This document shows, piece by piece, positions 43,333 through 53,549 of a stretch of 64,000 bases of DNA; positions within the stretch are counted from its first letter, which is position 1; the number at the start of each line of letters is the position of its first letter. The position numbers and the translations under genes are program-made. The notes beneath the pieces were generated by a model. It was not told where the DNA came from. It searched no databases and worked only from the letters and a program-made list of their open reading frames with translations. Source of the DNA: Corythucha ciliata (taxonomy: Eukaryota > Arthropoda > Insecta > Hemiptera > Tingidae); contig CM075939.1 in assembly GCA_038030265.1 (NCBI GenBank), positions 32,717,253 to 32,781,252 on the forward strand, in the 5' to 3' direction.

Positions 43333-45031
43333 TGTCGCAGTCATTTTGTCAAATCCGTCATTTTACTAAATGCCTAGGCAAACTGTCAAATATTCGTTTT
43401 TGTTGGAAGAAAACACACATTTGACAGATTGGCTAGGCATTTGGTAAAATGACTAGGCATTTACTAAAATGACTAGGCGTTTAACAAAATGACGGGCAGG
43501 GGTCCGGCAAATTGAAAAACTAGTGAGGTCGTGAATAAGTGTTTAATACAAACTAGCAATAATATAACAAATAATACAATATTATTATCAATACAAAATT
43601 TTCTCTACTCACGTAGATCGTCAAGAAGTCAGTCAGGGTCCTATTACTTATTTTCACACGGAGAGCTTCCGTGGCAGCGAGATGAGCACTTGATTTTTTT
43701 CTTCAAACAGGAACACCTGCTGGACGAACATTTATTATCTAGTGGGCCACATTTCTATCAATTCGCGGACTACCTCAGCCACAAACTCTCTTCCGTTATC
43801 GGATTGTAAGATATGAGGAGCTCCTTTATCCAAAAATATTTTTAATAATTCTGATGCTACTCCAGCCGCTCTCTTTGACACCAAAGGACGAAGCTGAGAA
43901 AACTTAGTCGCATGATCCTGGTAGTGCATTATCCATTTATATTCCCCATCAGGTGTAGACTGAAGATCAATGAGATCAACCTGACCACGCGCATTAAATC
44001 CGTGGGAAATTATGGGCTTCACCACGACCCCTTTTTGAGGGATTGGCTTTTTGGTGATACACACTGAACAATGCTTAAGGTAAGCAGTTACAGCAGGGCG
44101 GGGAACATAATATTTTCGCTGTAACGCGTGGATCAACTTGTCTCTCCCACCGTGTCCTGTCGCTTTATGGCATTCGTCCAATTTTGCAAACAATTGTTCG
44201 TAGGGTACTTGATAAACAATATCTGACTCACTTTTCGGCTTTCGGATCATGCAAAGTTTACCAGCGACCTGAAAACAAACAACAAACAAAGTTGAAACAG
44301 ACGAAAAAACAGACGGACAGGAAAACGCACTGCAAAATTAAATTAATGTATTTCAACTACAAAGGTGGCTCAACTTACCTCGATTACATCGTACGTGTGG
44401 AGCAAGAAGTACTGTTGTTGGGTCTTGGACGATTTTGAGGTTTTAATGTTTTGCAACTCGGTAATTTTACTGTTCATTTCGCGTACTGTCCACGGTTTTT
44501 GGCGCGGTTTATCTACAAAATACGCGTCTGTTTCGCGATAAAAGAGCTGTTCGTGGTTCATGTTGAAGGGAGTGAAGTGTTCAGAGGCAGCCGGAAATCT
44601 GATTAGGACACGAAATATCAGAACATTACATATAAAGAATTGGCTTTATCGGCTTGAACTTTGTAGATGTTGATACGACGCCGTTAATCGTGACCGGTTC
44701 CAAGTCCAGAGAAACAACAACTGTAACGTTCGTCGATGTCCTTGTGAAAAAAAAACACCATTGCTTTGAGCTACGGCTACAAATCTAAAACATGAAAATT
44801 TAATTAAAGTTCTATTAAACACTAGATATTCACAACCTCACTCGTTTTACAATTTGCCGGACCCCTGCCCGTCATTTAGTTAAACGCCTAGTCATTTTAC
44901 TAAATGCCTAGTCATTTTACTAAACGCCTAGGCAATCTGTCAAATGCGTGTTTTCTTCCAACAAAAACGAATATTTGACAGTTTGCCTAGGCATTTAGTA
45001 AAATGACGGATTTGACAAAATGACTGCGACA
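43333..45031. mobile_element. Ginger-like TIR transposon with 205-bp TIRs
   Basis: Two 205-bp inverted ends (43333-43537 and 44827-45031), ~95% identical, start TGTCGCAGTCATTTTG and contain repeated ACTAGGCATTTACTAAAATG motifs. A 4-bp duplication TCTA flanks them (43329-43332 and 45032-45035). TGT...ACA ends, a 4-bp duplication and a retroelement-type integrase match Ginger-class DNA transposons. A related superfamily, IS3EU, is an alternative I cannot exclude. The integrase is truncated, so the copy is an internal deletion derivative. Confidence 0.85.
43741..44561 (-). pseudogene. KRBA2-like integrase/transposase, C-terminus deleted
   Basis: Exon 1 is 44561-44379 (ATG, MNHEQLFYRETDAYFVDKPR; GTAAGT donor). 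Exon 2 starts at 44268 after TTTGTTTTCAG. It encodes an H2C2 zinc-binding domain (HKATGHGGRDK...CSVCITKK) and the start of an integrase core: QVDLIDLQ (Asp 1) and LQSDNGREF (Asp 2). The frame ends at 43741, soon after ELIEMWP. The Glu-containing half is missing, so it cannot catalyse strand transfer. It resembles the KRBA2/SCAND3 group of transposon-derived integrases. The reading frame kept is otherwise intact. Confidence 0.85.
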
Positions 45032-45035
45032 TCTA

Positions 45036-45116
45036 TACAACTTTGATCATTACTATCCAGTAATGTTCTATAAACTAAAAGGGTTAGTCACTAAGGGGAT
45101 AATCCCATCAGCGCTG
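45036..45116. other. Spacer between Ginger-like and Gypsy elements
   Basis: Short non-coding sequence. CGCTG at 45112-45116 is the left copy of the LTR element's target duplication. Confidence 0.5.
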
Positions 45117-45238
45117 TGAAATAACTTGAGAGATCACGATTAGACCAAGTACATTAAAATCTTTTATTAGATTGAACTAAACTGTCATACGGAACAAATA
45201 TAATAATTTTATGGGAAAAAGGGTAGATAATCATAACA
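45117..45238 (-). repeat. 3' LTR (122 bp)
   Basis: In element sense it starts TGTTATGATTATCTACCC and ends ...TTATTTCA, with CTAATAAAAG as a polyadenylation signal. It is very similar to 50403-50528; the main difference is a few extra bases in the right copy. Confidence 0.88.
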
Positions 45239-45242
45239 ATCT

Positions 45243-45423
45243 TGGGGGGGGGGGAGACAACAATATTATAGGGACAGACGATCTGGTCCTCTTCGAATCC
45301 TCGTTGATCTCCTTAAAGGAAGTCTCGATCTTCTTTGGTTAACTTCTTCCGGGTCTGTTTTGTCTTTTTCTAAGTTTGGGTGTTTCTCTTCTGGTTCGAA
45401 TGAACGTATTTCTTCTCAAGAGC
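45243..45423 (-). pseudogene. Gypsy pol C-terminal tail
   Basis: The minus strand next to the 3' LTR contains a basic, charged frame (TRKKLTKEDRDFL, stop, GDQRGFEEDQIV) consistent with the end of a Gypsy integrase. A G13 (C13) tract at about 45245-45257 would be at the polypurine-tract position in mirror sense. Weak evidence, based mainly on position. Confidence 0.35.
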
Positions 45424-45528
45424 CATTCCAAAAACTTTTTTTTTCAGCTTAATTCACTTTTCCTATGCTAATCTATGAGGAAAGACAAATAAAAGTGGAA
45501 TAAGCTGAAAAAAAATTCTTGAAATAGC
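45424..45528. repeat. Hairpin repeat
   Basis: CAGCTTAATTCACTTTT and (complement) CAGCTTATTCCACTTTT, flanked by T8/A8 runs. Likely a small MITE inside the Gypsy element. Confidence 0.6.
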
Positions 45529-46054
45529 TTTCGTATCTTCTTTTAGGCACTCAAAATGGGCCTAATTGCCTTATTTTTTGGTATAATAATGTATTTTTCT
45601 CAAAACATTGCGAAGGACAGGAGTAAAATAAGCATGAAGTATTAAACCAAGTTACTTCATACAGTTTTAGAGGAATTTGCCGGGCGCTAGGAGCACCATG
45701 GCTAATGTAGTCTAGCTTTGAACAGTTGTCAAAAACTGACATTTCTTAAAATATCCTGATATTTTCCCAGTTTACTCCAAGAATCTTTCGCTAACTTTGG
45801 ACAAAATGTCCTTACTCACACAGAAAAAAGTGTGCTCTTTTCATTGGTATCGTTGGATTTAACCTAGGACGCATGCTTCCCAAGTTACAGCTGTTTTTGT
45901 TGCGAAAACCAGTGATGTGCCGAAAAACGTGAAAAAATCTATTATCTCGACTAGGAAAGGAAATCGGACCCTAGGTCGTGAGACAATTTTTGTTGCATTT
46001 TGGATGTTTAATCACCCCTATTATTTTGCTCAACCAAGTACCAGTCACCCTGTC

Positions 46055-46153
46055 CTATAGAATATCTACGCGAAAATAAATTTTAGGCAATAGCGTCAGA
46101 TTCAAATTGAGCTACTGCCTAAGAATTATTCTCGCGTGGATATTCTGTAGGAA
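46055..46153. repeat. Hairpin repeat (~100 bp)
   Basis: CCTATAGAATATCTACGCGA and (complement) CCTACAGAATATCCACGCGA, continuing into AATAA...TTAGGCAATAGC pairs. Non-coding small TIR element. Confidence 0.75.
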
Positions 46154-46425
46154 AATTATGTTTGAGTGCTACGGGTCTTGAAAAATAAACCTATCAATAA
46201 AATATCGCTTTTTGGCCATATTACACATTTCTTGATTGGCTGTATCTCCGAAAATAACAAACGTAGGACGCTCGGACTGGGCTTAAATTGTAGCAAATTT
46301 AGTTGGCTTCAACAATGTATACTGTGGTAATGCTCGAAAAACGCTTTCTTCTAGTATTTTTGTTTAGCAACCTAAAAATTTCGTGGTTTTTCGAGTGCCA
46401 TGAGTTGAGCACAAGGATTTGAAGG

Positions 46426-48606
46426 TTGCAAACTTTTGGGTTGTTTGAATTTCCATTCATGAATTACGGGTTACGTAATGCTGCAGCTACGTTTCAGCGG
46501 TTTATGCACGAGATCACCCGAGAATTTCCTTTCATATTTTCGTACTTAGATGACCTTCTTGTAGCATCCAACGACGAGAAACAACACCTCGAACACCTAC
46601 GCATCCTTTTCGACCGTCTCTCGAAATTTGGTCTTAAAATTAACCCTTTGAAATGCGCATTTGGACAAGAAAGTTTACCCTTTTTAGGTCACCTTATCAC
46701 TCCCAAAGGCATAACCCCGTTACCTAGCAAAGTTCAACTCATTAACGATTTCCCTCGACCCAAAACCGCTCCTCAATTAAGAAGATTCCTGGGGATGGCC
46801 AACTTTTATAATCGTTTCATCCCTCATATGGCAACCATGCAAATTCCCCTACACGAAGTTTGCCAAGGAAAAACAAAGAACGACAAAACGCCTCTTTCCT
46901 GGTCTACTTCACAAGAAACAGCTTTTAATGATATTAAACGCACTCTAGCTCAAGCTACGTTTTTGGCCCATCCGCTGTCTAGTGCAACTTTGTCGATCAC
47001 CACGGATGCTTCAGACATAGCTATGGGTGGGGTAATCCATCAGTTGGTAAATGGAATCCAACAACCTCTCGGTTTCTTCTCTAGAAAATTTTCTGAAGCT
47101 GAAAAACGCTATTCGACATACGACCGAGAACTATTAGCAGTTTACTCCACAATCAAGCATTTTAGATTTTTGTTGGAGGGTCGAAATTTCTGTATTTATA
47201 CGGACCATAAGCCGCTAATGTATGCTTTCCAGCAAAAACCCGAAAAAGCGTCCCCTCGCCAACTTCGACACTTAGAATTCATTTCACAGTTTTCTACAGA
47301 AATTAAACATTTACCAGGTGCCGATAACCAGGTTGCCGATTGTTTGTCACGCATTGAAGAGATTCAAATTCCTTCGGCAATTGATTTTGATGCCATGAGT
47401 CGTCAACAGGACGAAGACCATGAACTTCAAAAACGAATAAACGAATTCCCTTCTCACTTCTCAAAATTCATTCCGGTCGCTGCCAATCATCCTGTCATTT
47501 GTGACACAACAACCGGAAATATCAGACCTTTCGTTCCCACATCCCTTCGACGTCAAGTCTTTGATGAAATTCACGCACCTACTCATCCTGGCATTCGCAA
47601 TACTGTAAAAGAAGTTTGTCAACGTTACTTTTGGCCTAGTATGCGAAAAGATTGTACACAATGGGCGCGAACATGCCTCCACTGTCAACGTTGCAAAATT
47701 CACAAGCACACAGTGAGTTCCCGCTCATTTTTCCCTGCAGCTAATGAACGTTTCGGCCATTGCCATATTGACATTGTGGGACCCCTTCCACCATCTAACG
47801 GTTTCAACTACGTTTTAACATGCATTGACAGATTCACCCGTTGGCCCGAAGAGTTCGCGATCAAAGACTCAACAGCTGAAACCATCGCGTCAACTTTTGT
47901 GAGCGGGTGGATTTCCCGTTTTGGAGTTCCGAACAACATCACCACGGACCAGGGACGTCAATTCGAGTCAAACCTTTTTCGAGAACTTCTTAAAATCCTC
48001 GGAATAAGTCGTATTCGTACCACTAGCTACCACCCACAAAGCAATGGGCTAATTGAAAGGTGGCACCGATCTCTAAAAACAGCAATCATCTGCCACGCAT
48101 CCAACAAATGGAGTGAAAACCTTCCAATGATTTTGTTGCACCTTCGATCGGCCATCAAAGAAGGTTTAGGCGTCTCTGCAGCCGATCTTGTCTATGGTCA
48201 ACCGTTGCGTCTTCCGGCAGATTTTTTTACCAAACCGTCCTGTGTTTCTCAGGGAGCTGATTTTCCTGAAATCGTAAAGAAATTTCAAACAACTATGCAG
48301 AACCTTCCAACGCCACCAATTTCGGACCACGCGACCAAACCGTATGTGTACACGCCACCATCACTGCAATCGGCGACACACGTATTTTTACGTCGCGAAG
48401 GCGTGAGACCACCTTTGCAACCACCTTATGACGGTCCCTTTCTCGTATTAAAAAAAAATGACAAGTTTTACACCCTAAAAATTAAAGGAAAACCTAAAAC
48501 AATTTCAATCGACAGATTAAAACCCGCACATGTCGACAAAACCAAAGCTGGAGATGATTCCAGCTTGCCAACTATGACTCTACACCCTCTGCAGTCTATT
48601 CTTTGA
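46426..48606 (+). pseudogene. Gypsy Pol fragment: RT-RNase H-integrase (726 codons)
   Basis: One open frame. It starts mid-RT ([20 protein letters not shown]), with YLDD at residues 40-43 and [11 protein letters not shown] and [16 protein letters not shown] following. RNase H has [11 protein letters not shown] near 190, [10 protein letters not shown] and [10 protein letters not shown]. Integrase has an HHCC finger ([10 protein letters not shown]...CLHCQRC near 385-425), DIVGPLP (Asp 1), TTDQGRQFE (Asp 2) and [11 protein letters not shown] (Glu), then a GPY-like YDGPFLVL tail. No stop or frameshift in 2.18 kb suggests a young insertion. The upstream gag, protease and RT start are missing. Confidence 0.93.
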
Positions 48607-48697
48607 AAGTCACCGACAAAACCGTCAACTCTAGAACGTCCCAATCGATCTGTGAAATTCGCAGAAGAAATTACAACTGCGATCATCAGGAGGGGGA

Positions 48698-48784
48698 GTG
48701 TTGTGGCGGAAACAATCCCGATACATGTTTACTAAAAAAAATAAAAATAATTCTAATTGTCTTGTTTCTCAAATTGGATTTCAT
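48698..48784 (+). repeat. Partial 3' LTR of the plus-strand Gypsy fragment
   Basis: It begins TGTTGTGGCGG directly after the polypurine tract and runs ~87 bp to the junction with the minus-strand RT. No 5' partner exists in the window for comparison, so it may be truncated. Confidence 0.45.
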
Positions 48785-50230
48785 TTCTCCAAAATCCCGA
48801 ACATTAATCGATTTACCTTAAAAGTACCTACGTGGGTGCTTATTGTTTGCATTAAGGAACTCTCTTCATCCATGACTAAATGAAGGTACGCCTTGTGAAT
48901 GTCCAAAGTCGTGAAATATATACCACAACACAATTTGTTGAATATGTCCTCAATGCGAGGAATTGGATAATGGTCGTTTTGCAATTTTGAATTAACCGTG
49001 GATTTATAATCTGCACAAATTCTGATTGACCCATCTGGTTTTACAACTGGCACTATCGGAGTCCCCCAGTCGGAATGAGTTACCCTAGCTATTATACCGT
49101 CTTTTTCCAAGTTACTCAACTCGTTTTCAATTTTAGTGCGTAAAGCGAACGGTGGAAGTCGATGTTTCAAAAAAGTAGGGAAGACATCATTCCAAGGAGA
49201 TTAATTGGTGAACCGGTGTACGTTTTCAGTTTGATGTTCTCTGCGGGTACAATTTCGATATCAGGGAACAATTTTGTAAAAACTTTTTTAGATATTGAAG
49301 AAACGGCTGCTCCTGTGTCTAGTTCCATTTCACATTTTACCCCGTTGATGTAAGGATGAACAAGTATTTTGTCGATTTCTTTTGAAATGAAATTTGAAGT
49401 GGATTTGTTTATTGTATAGACCTTGGTTACTGTATTTTGTTTGTAATCAGTCTCATCTGAACTTTCAGATGAACCACCACTACTGAAAACAGTTTCTTTT
49501 TGGTGAAACTGTGTCTGATTACGTTTTCCCCGGTGGAAACAAACATTTGCCATATGACCTTTTTTGTTGCAGTTTAGACAATACATTCCTTGTGATCGAC
49601 ATTGATTTGCTAGGTGGTTCGGTTTCCCACATCGGAAACATTTGACTCCTCGTTTTTTCTCCTCAGTTTTCTTATTATGGTTAAATCTTCTGACCTGATT
49701 TATTTGAGTTGTTTCTTCACGGCGGAAACCGTTATCGTTAAGTGTCGCTTCCATTGCGATGGCAATTTCTACTGCATTTTTGAACGTCAACATTTTTTCC
49801 TGTCATAGTCTCCGTCGTATCTCCGGGTTGGTTAATCCGCGGATAAATTGTGTCCGAAGGTGTAGTTCATTTGTGCAGTCAAGCTTTTAAGTTCTTCAAC
49901 ATAAATAGCAAGAGGCACACCTTCTTTTTGCGATCGACAGTAAAACTTATTTTGTTCTGCCACTTCATTCAGTGCAGGATTTAAATGTTCCGTCAATATT
50001 TCAAGTAATTCCTGATACCTCTTAGTACTCGGCTTTTAAGGAGCCGTCAAGTCCACAAGCAGTTGAAAGTACTTGGGGCTGAGGTAGTTTAGTAGCAACT
50101 GCACTCTTTTTTTTCTGTCTCTGCGTCATTTCCGTCTAGGTAATTCAACTCGAAGTAATTTTCTAGGCGCTGAACGTAAGTGTTGAAAGTCTCAAAATTT
50201 TTATCAAAAAGTTCCAGTCTGGTGTGGAAA
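48785..50230 (-). pseudogene. Gypsy Gag-protease-RT fragment
   Basis: Read leftwards from about 50230: a retroelement Gag domain with stops (RLENYFELNYLDGND, YCRSQKEGVPLAIYVEELKSL as translated pieces), then at 49793-49167 an open frame with two CCHC knuckles (CFRCGKPNHLANQC, CLNCNKKGHMANVC) and the protease motif LDTGAAVS. The frame jumps near 49180 by an internal deletion straight to the RT fingers and palm start (48785-49170: HRLPPFALRTKIENEL, FTTLDIHKAYLHLVM with the first catalytic Asp). It breaks off at LMFGI where the second element is inserted. The style resembles the K02A2.6-like Gypsy group. Confidence 0.88.
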
Positions 50231-50371
50231 CCTGGGGGCCTATTCTCTAACAACAAGCAATATTTTTTTCGCCAGTCATGTGTCTATTTCATTCATTTGT
50301 TTGAAGAAAATCAATGAAATAAACATATGACTTCGAAAAAGCTATTGCTTCAGAGTTAGAGAATAAGCCCC
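50231..50371. mobile_element. TIR MITE inside the Gypsy gag region
   Basis: Ends GGGGGCCTATTCTCTAAC and (complement) GGGGGCTTATTCTCTAAC, with AGCAATA pairing further in. ~140 bp, non-coding. Confidence 0.8.
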
Positions 50372-50402
50372 CTGGTCGGCCCGCGTGGTCGCCCGTCGCC
50401 AT

Positions 50403-50528
50403 TGAAATAATTTGAGAGATCACGATTAGACCAAGTACATTAAAATCTTTTATTAGATTGAACTAAATTGTCATACGGAACAAATACATATAATAATTTT
50501 GTGGGAAAAAGGGTAGATAATCATAACA
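50403..50528 (-). repeat. 5' LTR (126 bp)
   Basis: Right-hand partner of 45117-45238, followed in element sense by the TGGCGACGGGCGACC primer-binding-like sequence. CGCTG lies immediately outside at 50529-50533. Confidence 0.88.
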
Positions 50529-50533
50529 CGCTG

Positions 50534-50873
50534 TACTTGGGAAAACCATGATCAGATGTTCTAAAGTATCCGGATTTCCCCAGTCATTGCACAGACTCGA
50601 CCTTTCTAGTCCAATTTTATTCAATGTGGATTTGGTACAAATAGTAGATTACATTACAAGACTAGAAAGAGAGAACCTGCGAGTTTTTGTTGAGTTATCT
50701 GTTAGTCCTAACGTCTTACCAGCTAACTCCCTGGGTTTTCATGGATTAAAAATTTGAGACTCGTTCACAAGCTCCGTGCTATGCGTCTGTTGAGTCTATG
50801 CAACCAAATAAATTAATTCCCTTGAAAAAATGAAGCATTTCGATAGATTGCATTAGACTCCACAGATGCATAA
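50534..50873. other. Unrecognised frame plus small MITE (family 3, copy 2)
   Basis: A plus-strand frame at 50548-50757 reads LVQIVDYITRLERENLRVFV and ends at LGFHGLKI; it looks mildly coding but is not recognised. At about 50786-50863 is a hairpin related to 39230-39305 (GAGTCTATGCAA and complement, with TGAAGCATTTCGATAG). Confidence 0.35.
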
Positions 50874-51120
50874 AGCCGCATTCTCACTTGTAACAAGCCA
50901 CCGTTCCGTTCCTCGGAGCGGAGCGGTACGGCCGAACATAGTGGGCGAACATTACTCCGCTCCGTTCATCGTTCCGTAACATTTAATCGCTCCCGAAGGA
51001 GCGGTGAAATGGACCGTTATTTTCTTGTCGGTTCGACGTGTTGTTTTTGTCCCGTCGTTTTAGTTTTATCGTACAACAGACAACACGTCAATACGATTGG
51101 CATTAAAAGTAATAGCATAG

Positions 51121-51240
51121 TAAGTAATTTTTTCTCGAAACCCTTCCATCGTCGTCCGGAAAGATATCACTTTCATTTAATTTATTTAATTGAATACCGG
51201 CGACAACATCTTTCTCAATTTATCGAACTTCATCTAAAAG
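51121..51240 (+). repeat. Diverged fragment of the tRNA-unit body
   Basis: TTTTTTCTCGAAAC, then CCTTCCATCGTCGTCCGGA and AATACCGGCGACA, match the unit at 34488-35716 in order, with ~20% divergence by eye and no tRNA part. It shows the unit is a dispersed repeat, not a unique local duplication. Confidence 0.75.
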
Positions 51241-51244
51241 TAAT

Positions 51245-51377
51245 AGCGTTTTCCATTTGCATAAAATTCAGCTCTGGAGCCGAGCATTTCCACCCGTCTT
51301 CTCGGAATTATATAATATGGTAACGGGTGGAAATGATCGGTTCCATAGCTGAATTTTACGAAAATGCAAAACGCGGT
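51245..51377. mobile_element. Hairpin MITE, family 1
   Basis: Ends GCGTTTTCCATTTGCATAAA and the complement TTTTACGAAAATGCAAAACGC. The inner CATTTCCACCCGTCTTCTC and loop GAATTATATAATATGGT match the family, with a diverged loop. Confidence 0.8.
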
Positions 51378-51594
51378 AGTCACCAGTACTGTGTATAAAG
51401 GGATGATCGGAGGAGCGGAACGGCAGAACTAAAGACCCGGTCCACACCGTTCCGAACATTCATTTGGTGCGACTGTGGAAAATCTCCAACTGAGGGAGCT
51501 GGCCTGTTTCGTTCTTCAGAACACTCAGAACAAATCATTTGTTCGGTTCGGAGGAGCGGAACGGCAGTTTGTTACAAGTGTGGACGGGGCTTAA

Positions 51595-52303
51595 CATGTG
51601 GTTTGTGAACGGGGCCTAATAGTTGGTATTGTCAAGCCCCCGCTATATTTGAAAGCAGCGTGGATAGCTGTGATGCTTGGCTGGTCCCTCGGATGGGGGA
51701 AGAGCTAATACGTCTGGTTGTGTTGGTGAGTGGATGAAGGATGAAAAACTTAAGCAGCATACTCCGAATCAGCATCTGCATGTCGCTTCTTCATTCTGTT
51801 TACTAATTGAAATTCTTTCGATGAGCGCGAGGGGGGTCAATTGAAACCTTCTCTTTCTCGACTTTGATTTGGGATGACATAGCAGATAGAGGAAGCGCTC
51901 GACTGGACCAAGACAACTTGACTCTAATGAATGGAACTCCCTCCATTTTGTTTATTGCCATTACGTTGACTCGGACCGCTTCACGATGAACAAATGTCGT
52001 TGGTTGCACTCATGCCTACAATTGCTTAGTCACTCAATCAGTGGATTGCTCTGCCTGAAATAAAGCCTGGAGCACACGCGGCCTGTTTTCCAGCCTCGGT
52101 TCACGCACGTAAGTTTATCGGCGTAAAGGCATACCTATGCCGACATGCAAGAAGTGTTCAGACGGTGATTTCTCTTGTTTGGCAGCCGCGTCCTGAATAG
52201 CCTTCTCTGAACCTTTGCTTGTAGGAGGTTACCCTTGTCGAGGGTTCGGAGGCGCCTCGTGTGAGGGAAGAGAAAAAAATAAGTGTGGGAGATGGTAATA
52301 TCT
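51595..52303. other. Non-coding stretch
   Basis: No gene or repeat structure recognised before block X. Confidence 0.35.
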
Positions 52304-53006
52304 TTTAGACAAGTCATGTGTTGTTTTATTATATTCCACTCAACGAGCACAGATAAATAATAGAGGGAGCGTAAACAAAAAAAAAATTTCGCTCCGGCAG
52401 CTGGCGGTCGGAAAGAGTGCATTTCATTCCGTATACGGATACCCTAAGCCGTCCCAGAAGTAATAATTTTGATACCATAATTGTTTCAATAAGCCGAACT
52501 TCTTCCTCTATTTTCACCACCCTTTCTTCAAAATGTCGAAAAGTTTCGGTAGTTTTCCAAGGGCTTTGTTATATTAAATTTTTGTGCCGTATTTTATAAT
52601 AAACGTGTATATTTAAGCGATTTTTTTGAAATTTCATCCCCCCTCCAATCAAAGTTTTCGATAAATCTCAATGGAACCCAGGGCTTCTGTTACATTAAAT
52701 TATTGAGTCGAATTTTAGAGCGCTAAGATGAACTAGTGAAGTTCAACGCTATTTTAACACTTCCACACCGAGAGGACCGCCCCCACCACCTTGACATTTT
52801 CGAAAAATTAAAAAGGCTACTCTAACATGGAGTATTCGTACTGAATATGATGTATCTAGAATCAACTGGTGAATTGTAGTGATTTTTTGAACATTTCAAC
52901 CCTTATTCCCCCCTCCACCATGACCGATTTGGCCCAAATGCAATACCGACCGGGGTCTTATAACTACTGATTTTTGTGCCAAAGCGCGTTCCGCTAAATT
53001 GATTTC
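52304..53006 (+). repeat. Block X, copy 1 (703 bp)
   Basis: Starts TTTAGACAAGTCATG and ends GCTAAATTGATTTC. It is ~99% identical to copy 2 (58361-58541 joined to 61985-62515). Its right edge is the first base of the Harbinger B left TIR. It has no TIRs, no TG/CA ends and no coding frame that I recognise. Confidence 0.95.
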
Positions 53007-53549
53007 GCCCTGTACACACGGAGACATTTATTTCATGACATCTACTGAAGCTGGTGTTCAAAACGGCTAAAAAAATAAAATTTGAAGTTTTAGGTTTGTT
53101 CGTTGTTGTGGTTAGTTCAAATAAAGAAATTATTTCTTTTTTGTGACCCCCATCTTGAAGCCAATGAAGTTGCTCAGTAAGGAATATTTCGCACATTTTT
53201 GAAGTATTTTAATTGCCCCCTCTCTTAAATCATTAAATTGAGGAGCATTTCAACACGTCGCTTCCATGACAACTCGTAAGATGCAACAAGTAAACATATC
53301 AGTCACAACATTTTAGAAGATTTGAACAGTGACATATTTCTAGACAGAAATGTCCTGAAAATAACATTTGATGTCATACCATATCTGTTATAACAAATTT
53401 TGAGAATTCTACGGTGACATCTTTCTAGACAGAAATGTCTAGTACATGTGTAGTAAGTCATAGTAATGTGTAGTAGTGCAAGTCAAAGTGAGACAACTTT
53501 TTGAGTGCTCTTGTTTTTTTTTTCGAGTGAAATTAAGAAAAAATAAAAT

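Larger units (their letters stand above)
46426..48784 (+). mobile_element. 3' half of a second Ty3/Gypsy element (CsRn1/Kabuki-like)
   Basis: The fragment starts inside RT and ends just past a purine tract (AGGAGGGGGAG at about 48689-48699), followed by TGTTGTGGCGGAAAC, the likely LTR start. About 85 bp later the host element's RT sequence resumes. It is therefore truncated at both ends and inserted in opposite orientation in the first Gypsy element. Clade assignment rests on the style of the RT sequence and is tentative. Confidence 0.75.
45117..50528 (-). mobile_element. Ty3/Gypsy LTR retrotransposon, minus strand, nested insertion
   Basis: Short LTRs lie at both ends (45117-45238 and 50403-50528) with the 5-bp duplication CGCTG outside them (45112-45116 and 50529-50533). 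Transcription sense is leftwards: 5' LTR on the right, then a TGGCGACGGGCGACC primer-binding-like segment (near 50386-50402), gag, protease, RT, an interruption by a plus-strand Gypsy fragment, a short pol tail and the 3' LTR. It has internal deletions and stops, no env, and is not functional. Confidence 0.85.
50874..51591. mobile_element. Harbinger-type non-autonomous element (718 bp)
   Basis: Ends AGCCGCATTCTCACTTGTAA and (complement) AGCCCCGTCCACACTTGTAA. TAA flanks it on both sides (50871-50873 and 51592-51594). Subterminal GGAGCGGAACGG repeats occur at both ends in inverted orientation. It hosts a tRNA-unit body fragment and a family-1 hairpin MITE. Confidence 0.82.

Noticed and set aside
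45117..45238. A solo LTR unrelated to the gag-pol region on the right
   Set aside because: The matching repeat at 50403, same orientation, with the shared CGCTG target duplication and a primer-binding-like sequence, makes one element more likely.
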